56,713 nt of DNA from Nitrospirota bacterium (lineage in GTDB: Bacteria > Nitrospirota > Thermodesulfovibrionia > Thermodesulfovibrionales > JdFR-85), in contig JAYWMQ010000038.1 in the NCBI GenBank assembly GCA_035873375.1, positions 1-56,713 of the forward strand, given 5' to 3'. A program made the translations under genes and the position numbers. Positions 51,979 to 56,713 of this stretch are shown piece after piece. The notes below the pieces were generated by a model. That model worked only from the letters and a program-made list of their open reading frames with translations, had not been told where the DNA came from and searched no databases. Positions within the stretch are counted from its first letter, which is position 1. Each line of letters begins with the position of its first letter.

Positions 51979-52523
51979 ATCTTTTCTTCCTTTTTTGTTT
52001 TTGGATTTAATTTAGTTACAGTTATTTTTTCACCTAATTTTTTTAAAAGTAGTCCGGAGGCCATACCGTTAATCATACCTGTTATTATACCAAGAAATAG
52101 TATCAGAGGTGCAACGAAGAGTATGGCCTCCATGCGGCGGATGAAGAGCAGATAGGCAAGGCTGAGCTGTGTAAGGTTATGTGCCATTGCCCCGATAAGG
52201 CCGATTCCCACGGGGCTGAATATGCCTGAAAAGAGGGAGTATGCCCCGCCCATGATTAATGTGCTTGCAACACCTCCGCCAAGGCTCAGGACAAAGCCTG
52301 GACCTAAAAAACTCCCTGTAAAGAGAGAGACTATAAGTATGCGTATCAGGGTTATTGTCATGGCTACCCTGAGGCCGTACAGGATGAGGGCCGTCAGTGT
52401 TATGATATTTGCAAAGCCGAACCTCAACCAGGGCACAGGGGCCGGGATCATTCTTTCAAGGCCATGGAGTCCGATCGCATATGCTGCAAGTATTGCTATC
52501 CTTAATCTATCCTGAGATTGCAT
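51975..52523 (-). CDS. Gx transporter / heptaprenyl diphosphate synthase component I family protein
   Basis: A 182-residue integral membrane protein with about five or six segments, beginning [37 protein letters not shown], the signature of the Hpre_diP_synt_I/Gx transporter family. [17 protein letters not shown] and [13 protein letters not shown] also match. The family name is historical; the genes commonly sit with NusG-II and ApbE proteins, which is the case here. It overlaps the NusG-II gene by 17 bp and yacG by 4 bp. Confidence 0.85.
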   Translation of the reverse strand: MQSQDRLRIAILAAYAIGLHGLERMIPAPVPWLRFGFANIITLTALILYGLRVAMTITLIRILIVSLFTGSFLGPGFVLSLGGGVASTLIMGGAYSLFSGIFSPVGIGLIGAMAHNLTQLSLAYLLFIRRMEAILFVAPLILFLGIITGMINGMASGLLLKKLGEKITVTKLNPKTKKEEKI

Positions 52524-52980
52524 CGACCTCTCCCATCGTATCCCCCCCGATTGTAACCACCACCCTGTTGGGAAGACATATAATTGCCCCCCTCTCTATC
52601 CAGCCCTGACGGATACAGAGCTTATTCGGGCAGGGTGAGTCCGTTATACGTATCTTTCCCGCTTTTACCTCGATCCTGGTAACGCCAACCGGACCGTGAA
52701 CCTCAACAGTTTTGTCTTCATTAAGGGAGAGCCTGTAAATGAGTTTTCCATTGACCTCAATAGTTGCTGTATTACCGGATAAGGCAAGCCCTTTGACAAG
52801 GAATAGCCCTGAAAGTGAAAGTAGTATGAGTGCAACGAATAAGGCCCAGTCGTATATTGTGATCTCCTTAAAGGTTTCTTTTAATAAACTCAATCCTGCC
52901 TCACAAATAGTTGCGGGTTGCGAGTTACGGGGTACAACAAGTTGCGGGTTGCGGGTTGCGGGTTGCGAGTTAAATTCCAT
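52507..52980 (-). CDS. NusG domain II (DUF1312) protein
   Basis: A 157-residue membrane-anchored protein. Residues about 44-62 form one transmembrane helix (DWALFVALILLSLSGLFLV) and the rest is a small beta domain, with CPNKLCIRQGWIERGAIICLPNRVVVTI the hallmark of the NusG_II/DUF1312 group. The first 30 residues (SQPATRNPQ...) are read from the AACCCGC repeats, so the true start is probably later; no better ATG exists. It is part of the ApbE cassette. Confidence 0.78.
   Translation of the reverse strand: MEFNSQPATRNPQLVVPRNSQPATICEAGLSLLKETFKEITIYDWALFVALILLSLSGLFLVKGLALSGNTATIEVNGKLIYRLSLNEDKTVEVHGPVGVTRIEVKAGKIRITDSPCPNKLCIRQGWIERGAIICLPNRVVVTIGGDTMGEVDAISG
52910..52971 (-). repeat. GTTGCGG 7-bp tandem repeats upstream of the NusG-II gene
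   Basis: Two blocks of the 7-bp unit, 52910-52930 (three copies, one degenerate) and 52941-52971 (four and a half copies), are in reverse orientation to the leuS copy. They lie in the 5' part of the open frame at 52980. Confidence 0.9.
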
Positions 52981-52996
52981 GTATAATCAATTGGCT

Positions 52997-54025
52997 TCAT
53001 TTGTTTTTATTCGTTTCCATTCGTGGCTTGAGGGTTATTTTGTTTTTCAGTGTATCAGTCATATGTATTTTACCCGTTTTATCAATCATTAATGCATCAT
53101 AACCAAGGGTGCCGGCTATTTTAAGACCTTTATCAATGCCTGATATGAACAGGGCTGTTGCAAGGGAGTCAGTATATACTCCGAGTGGACCCACAATAGT
53201 TACACCCATAACCCCTCCGGCAGGATAGCCGGTCTTGGGGTCAATGAGATGGTGATACCTTTTGCCGGTTTCGATAAAAAACCTCTCATAATCCCCGGAT
53301 GTGGATATTGCCATATCCCTGAGTTCAAGGGTTGCAATTATGTCGTCCATGCTTTGTCCCCTTGGATCTCTTATCCCCACCCTCCACGGTGTTCCACCGG
53401 GTTTTAACCCGTATGCCCTGATGTCTCCGGCCACAGCAACAAGGGCTGCCTTTATCCCCTCTGATTTCAGTATCTCTATGGCCCTGTCAGCAGCATATCC
53501 CTTGGCTATTCCCCCGGCATCAACGGTCATTCCCTTCCTCTTGAGAAATGCGGTCTGTTTATCCTGGTTGAGCATTAAGTCCCTGAAGTTTACAAGGGGG
53601 AGTTTCTCCCTGATCAGTGCGTCGGAAGGCCGGATTTTTTTATGAAAGTCATAGAGGTTTACTACCACCCCGACTGTCATGTCAAAGGCCCCGCCTGTTT
53701 CTGTTGATACCTCCGTTGCCCTTTCAAGCAGTGTATAGGTATCAGGGGATAGTGCTACAGGTGAAATACCGGCATTGCGGTTAATTGCCGATATCTCGCT
53801 GTCAGGGGAGAAGAAGTTGATCAGTTTCCCGATGCGCTTTATCTCTGCAAAGGCCTTGTCCATGGCATTCCCGGCCTTTTTCTCAGAGTCGGATACCACG
53901 GTTATTGTAACTATGGTATCCAGAAGGAACTCTGATTTCCTGTATGTCTCATCCTTCCTCCAATTACAGGAGAAAGTGGAAAGTATAAGTGCCAGATTAA
54001 GGGCCAGAAATAATAAACGTTTCAT
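52997..54025 (-). CDS. apbE: FAD:protein FMN transferase
   Basis: A 342-residue lipoprotein that covalently attaches FMN to Thr residues of exported flavoproteins. The signal ends in the lipobox TFSC with Cys20. Family motifs include LDTIVTITV, FDMTVGVVVNLY, VDAGGIAKGYAADRAIE, ISTSGDYERFF, YHHLIDPKTGYPAGG and the C-terminal DSLATALFISG. It is the outermost member of a cassette with the NusG-II and Gx-transporter genes, which recurs in bacteria that use extracytosolic flavoproteins. No FMN-acceptor protein (RnfG-type) is in view. Confidence 0.94.
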   Translation of the reverse strand: MKRLLFLALNLALILSTFSCNWRKDETYRKSEFLLDTIVTITVVSDSEKKAGNAMDKAFAEIKRIGKLINFFSPDSEISAINRNAGISPVALSPDTYTLLERATEVSTETGGAFDMTVGVVVNLYDFHKKIRPSDALIREKLPLVNFRDLMLNQDKQTAFLKRKGMTVDAGGIAKGYAADRAIEILKSEGIKAALVAVAGDIRAYGLKPGGTPWRVGIRDPRGQSMDDIIATLELRDMAISTSGDYERFFIETGKRYHHLIDPKTGYPAGGVMGVTIVGPLGVYTDSLATALFISGIDKGLKIAGTLGYDALMIDKTGKIHMTDTLKNKITLKPRMETNKNK

Positions 54026-54057
54026 CTTTTCACTCCTTTCCGGGTTTTCAGATTACC

Positions 54058-56610
54058 TTAAGCCGTAACCCCCCGGCTCTGAAATTCTGTCACTCCTTCC
54101 AGTACCTTTTTTAAGAAAAATCCGGTATAGGACCCTTCGTTGCGGCATACATCCTCAGGAGTGCCGGCGGCTACGAGATAGCCCCCGTCCTCTCCTCCTT
54201 CAGGCCCGAGGTCTATTATATAATCAGCGCATTTTATAACATCGAGGTTATGTTCAATGACAACAACGGTATTTCCCTTTTCCACCAGGCTGTTCAGTAC
54301 ATTAAGGAGACGCTCTATATCAACAAAGTGCAGGCCTGTGGTTGGCTCGTCAAGTATGTAAAGGGTGTCGCCCCGGGACCTTTTGCTGAGCTCTTTTGCA
54401 AGTCTCACCCTCTGAGCCTCTCCCCCGGAGAGTGTGGTTGCGGGTTGTCCAAGTTTGATATATCCGAGTCCGACATCCACCAGAACCTGCAGTTTTTCTC
54501 TCAGCAGAGGTATTTTGGAGAAGAAGTCATATGCCTCGGTAATGGTCATTTCGAGGACTTCGGATATGCTCTTGTCCTTAAACCTGATTGCCAGGGTTTC
54601 ACGGTTATACCTCATTCCCTTGCACTCGTCGCAAGGGACATAAACATCAGGCAGAAAATGCATCTCCACCTTTTTGTACCCCTCGCCCTTACAGTTCTCA
54701 CATCTTCCGCCCTGTACATTAAAACTGAACCTTGAGGGAGAGTAACCCCGTACCCGTGCATCCTGAACCCTTGAAAAAAGATCCCGGATATGAGTGAAGA
54801 TACCCGTATATGTTGCGGGATTAGACCTGGGAGTACGGCCCAGGGGTTTTTGATCAACGCATATGACCCTTGAGAGTTTCTCTGTACCCTTTATTGACCT
54901 GAATCTGCCGGGGTTGACCCTGCTGCCGTAAAGTTCCTTTAAAAGGGCCTTGTAAAGTATATCGAGGACAAGCGTGCTCTTGCCTGAGCCTGACACCCCG
55001 GTACAACAGACAAAGACACCGAGGGGAATCTTTATGTTAAGACCTTTCAGGTTGTGTTCCGTAATGCCTGTAATCTTTATGCATTCCTTTGGTCTCCTCC
55101 TCTGAGAAGGTAAAGGTATGGTTTTTCTGCCGGAAAGATACTGTCCTGTGGGTGAAGATTCCATCTCCTGGATCTCCTGAGGTGTGCCTTCCGCCACTAT
55201 CCATCCGCCTGATCTCCCGCCGCCGGGGCCAAGGTCTACCACATAATCGGCCCACATGATTGTATCTGCATCATGTTCCACGATTATAACCGTGTTTTCA
55301 GCATCCCTGATCCCGGAAAGGGTCTCGAGGAGCTTCCTGCAATCCCTTGGGTGGAGTCCGATGCTTGGCTCGTCAAGTACATAGAGTACTCCGGTAAGAG
55401 ATGAGCCGAGTTGGGTGGACAGCCTGATCCTTTGTGCCTCACCGCCTGAGAGTGTTGCAGCAGGTCTGTCCAGGGTAAGATAATCAAGCCCCACCCAACG
55501 GAGAAAATGCAGCCTGTCCCTGGCCTCTTTTATTATACGTCCTGCAATTATCCCCTCCCTTTCAGAGAGGGAGAGATTATCTATAAATTCAAGAGCCTTC
55601 TTTACAGGAAGCCTGGAGAATTCTCCAATATTAATGCCCTGGAGTTTAATGCCGAGTGCCTCCTTCTTTAACCTTAATCCGCCACATTCCTTGCAGGGTA
55701 TCAGTTCGTCAGACTCTGATGTCTCCTCAATGAGGTTTTCATATCCGAGGCCGTGACATAGTGGACAGGCCCCGAGGGTGCTGTTGAATGAGAAGAACAT
55801 GGGGGTAATTTCCGGATAGCTTAACCCGCACTTTATACATGCAAGGGTCCTGCTGAAGAGGATGTCCTCGTTCCGGTCTATGAGGTTGATAATCACCGTG
55901 TCTGAAAAATTCAGGGCGCTTTCAATGGCGGATTTCAGTTGTCGTTCAATTCCCGGCTTAACTATTAATCTGTCAACAACCATCTCTATTGTGTGCCGTT
56001 TATGTTTCTTTAATGCTATATCTCCTGTCAGATCAATCATCTCACCGTCAATTCTTGCCCGTACAAAACCCTCCCGCCTCATCTGCTGAAGCTCCTTCCT
56101 GTATTCACCCTTACGCTCTCTCACTATTGGTGAAAGGATTTGAAGCCTGGTTCCTGACGGCATCTGCAGAACTGAAAGGAGTATGTTTTCTGCGTCCTGA
56201 ACCGTGATGGGACTGCCGCAGTTGTAGCAGTATGGTTTTCCGATCCTTGTATACAGCACCCGCATATAATCGTATATTTCAGTTATTGTTCCGAGGGTGG
56301 ACCTTGGAGACCTTGAGACGGTTTTCTGCTCAATCGCCACAGAGGGAGAGAGTCCTTCAATGTAATCAACGTCAGGCTTTTGCAGTTCGCCGATAAACTG
56401 CCTGGCATAGGATGAAAGGCTCTGGACATAACGGCGCTGGCCTTCGGCATAGATTGTATCTATGGCAAGGGAAGATTTTCCTGAGCCCGAGGGGCCTGTT
56501 ATAACAATTATCCTGTTTCTCGGTATTTTCAGGTCTATGTTCTTTAGATTATGCTCTCTTGCACCCTTTATAACAATAAAATCTTGCATACGTGACATGG
56601 TGATGGACAT
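54058..56610 (-). CDS. uvrA: UvrA excinuclease subunit lacking the insertion domain
   Basis: An 850-residue ABC-type DNA-damage sensor. Walker A sites are GPSGSGKSS (39-47) and GVSGSGKST, signature motifs LSGGEAQRIRLS and LSGGEAQRVRLA, and ABC Walker B VLYVLDEPSIGLHP and TLYILDEPTTGLHF. The UvrB-binding region (about 130-220) and both zinc modules (Cys258, Cys261, Cys282, Cys285; CENCKGEGY...CDECKGMRY) are present. Between Cys285 and the CKECGG of residue 306 only 20 residues remain, where typical UvrA has about 110; the insertion domain is missing. A promoter with short leader is at 56621. Confidence 0.95.
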   Translation of the reverse strand: MSITMSRMQDFIVIKGAREHNLKNIDLKIPRNRIIVITGPSGSGKSSLAIDTIYAEGQRRYVQSLSSYARQFIGELQKPDVDYIEGLSPSVAIEQKTVSRSPRSTLGTITEIYDYMRVLYTRIGKPYCYNCGSPITVQDAENILLSVLQMPSGTRLQILSPIVRERKGEYRKELQQMRREGFVRARIDGEMIDLTGDIALKKHKRHTIEMVVDRLIVKPGIERQLKSAIESALNFSDTVIINLIDRNEDILFSRTLACIKCGLSYPEITPMFFSFNSTLGACPLCHGLGYENLIEETSESDELIPCKECGGLRLKKEALGIKLQGINIGEFSRLPVKKALEFIDNLSLSEREGIIAGRIIKEARDRLHFLRWVGLDYLTLDRPAATLSGGEAQRIRLSTQLGSSLTGVLYVLDEPSIGLHPRDCRKLLETLSGIRDAENTVIIVEHDADTIMWADYVVDLGPGGGRSGGWIVAEGTPQEIQEMESSPTGQYLSGRKTIPLPSQRRRPKECIKITGITEHNLKGLNIKIPLGVFVCCTGVSGSGKSTLVLDILYKALLKELYGSRVNPGRFRSIKGTEKLSRVICVDQKPLGRTPRSNPATYTGIFTHIRDLFSRVQDARVRGYSPSRFSFNVQGGRCENCKGEGYKKVEMHFLPDVYVPCDECKGMRYNRETLAIRFKDKSISEVLEMTITEAYDFFSKIPLLREKLQVLVDVGLGYIKLGQPATTLSGGEAQRVRLAKELSKRSRGDTLYILDEPTTGLHFVDIERLLNVLNSLVEKGNTVVVIEHNLDVIKCADYIIDLGPEGGEDGGYLVAAGTPEDVCRNEGSYTGFFLKKVLEGVTEFQSRGVTA

Positions 56611-56620
56611 GTAATCAATT

Positions 56621-56650
56621 AATATAACTCAAAAAGGGGACGGGTTGCAA
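56621..56650 (-). promoter_or_regulatory. uvrA promoter, near-leaderless
   Basis: On the minus strand TTGCAA (56650-56645), an 18-bp spacer and TATATT (56626-56621) are followed after 10 bases by the uvrA ATG at 56610. No SOS-box-like LexA operator is seen in the 103 bp visible upstream. Confidence 0.6.
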
Positions 56651-56713
56651 TGCGGGCCGTAATTTTGCAAGGTTATTGGACATAGTAAAGAGTTTTGTAT
56701 CCGGGAGTCTTAA

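Overview
The window looks like a contiguous piece of chromosome from a Gram-negative bacterium. It encodes outer-membrane beta-barrels, lipoproteins, a Wza-like export protein, Tat and DegP. GC content is moderate, TTG starts are frequent, and several core genes have leaderless promoters. The gene style (short ThiC with a CX2CX3C cluster, ThiS-ThiG-ThiC operon, 4-TM haem-copper-oxidase-like mini-protein, selenoprotein) suggests an anaerobic or microaerobic lineage such as Nitrospirota or a relative. That placement is inference and weak. No phage, CRISPR array or transposase was seen.

Layout. 1-716: tail of a repeat-rich protein and a universal stress protein. 974-3833: a flavoprotein and a B12-type radical SAM enzyme. 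4101-7058: a rhodanese-rhodanese-golvesin lipoprotein with an OprP-like porin, ended by a strong terminator. 7214-10818: leaderless hemH, a TrkA/Usp regulatory protein and a CPA2-type antiporter. 10796-11996 (minus): thiE and a membrane protein. 12055-34342: a 22-kb surface-polysaccharide locus headed by a striking tandem palindrome. It holds an SLBB exporter, UXS, GalE, two UDP-galactopyranose mutases, Galf-type GT2s, Wzz, an O-antigen ligase/polymerase, a cytidylyltransferase plus glycerophosphotransferase, CysC plus sulfotransferase, and a formyltransferase-deacetylase-GT4-GT4 block bracketed by two inverted copies of a MITE-like element. 34560-37136 (minus): thiS-thiG-thiC under a TPP riboswitch with a visible terminator/antiterminator. 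37170-39177 (minus): hemW and a DsbC/DsbG-like selenoprotein interrupted by an in-frame TGA. 39286-41820: Crp/Fnr regulator, CcoN-like mini-protein, a small exported protein and a CsgG-like lipoprotein. 41856-48419 (minus): a tight seven-gene operon (beta-barrel, DegP, TatA, TatC, small protein, HEAT protein, HD-GYP). 48543-51723: leuS, tadA, tRNA-Ser(CGA). 51796-54025 (minus): yacG and a flavinylation-type cassette (Gx transporter, NusG-II protein, ApbE). 54058-56610 (minus): a UvrA lacking its insertion domain.

How the parts work together. The central locus would make a galactofuranose- and probably xylose-containing polymer with sulfate, phospho-alcohol and formyl decorations, exported through the SLBB/Wzz system. 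No flippase or initiating transferase is in view. The remaining genes serve cofactor supply (haem, thiamine), envelope protein export, folding and redox, and tRNA charging and modification.

Most noteworthy: (1) an unannotatable-by-default selenoprotein, with Sec replacing the first Cys of the CXXC motif and a 7-bp SECIS-like hairpin just after it; (2) a pair of inverted ~155-bp MITE-like elements flanking a four-gene glycan cassette; (3) a 12-bp palindrome repeated in tandem upstream of the polysaccharide locus; (4) a ThiS that reads past its Gly-Gly end; (5) a 98.9% identical tract inside two otherwise diverged Galf transferases; (6) a 7-bp repeat inserted in frame into leucyl-tRNA synthetase.
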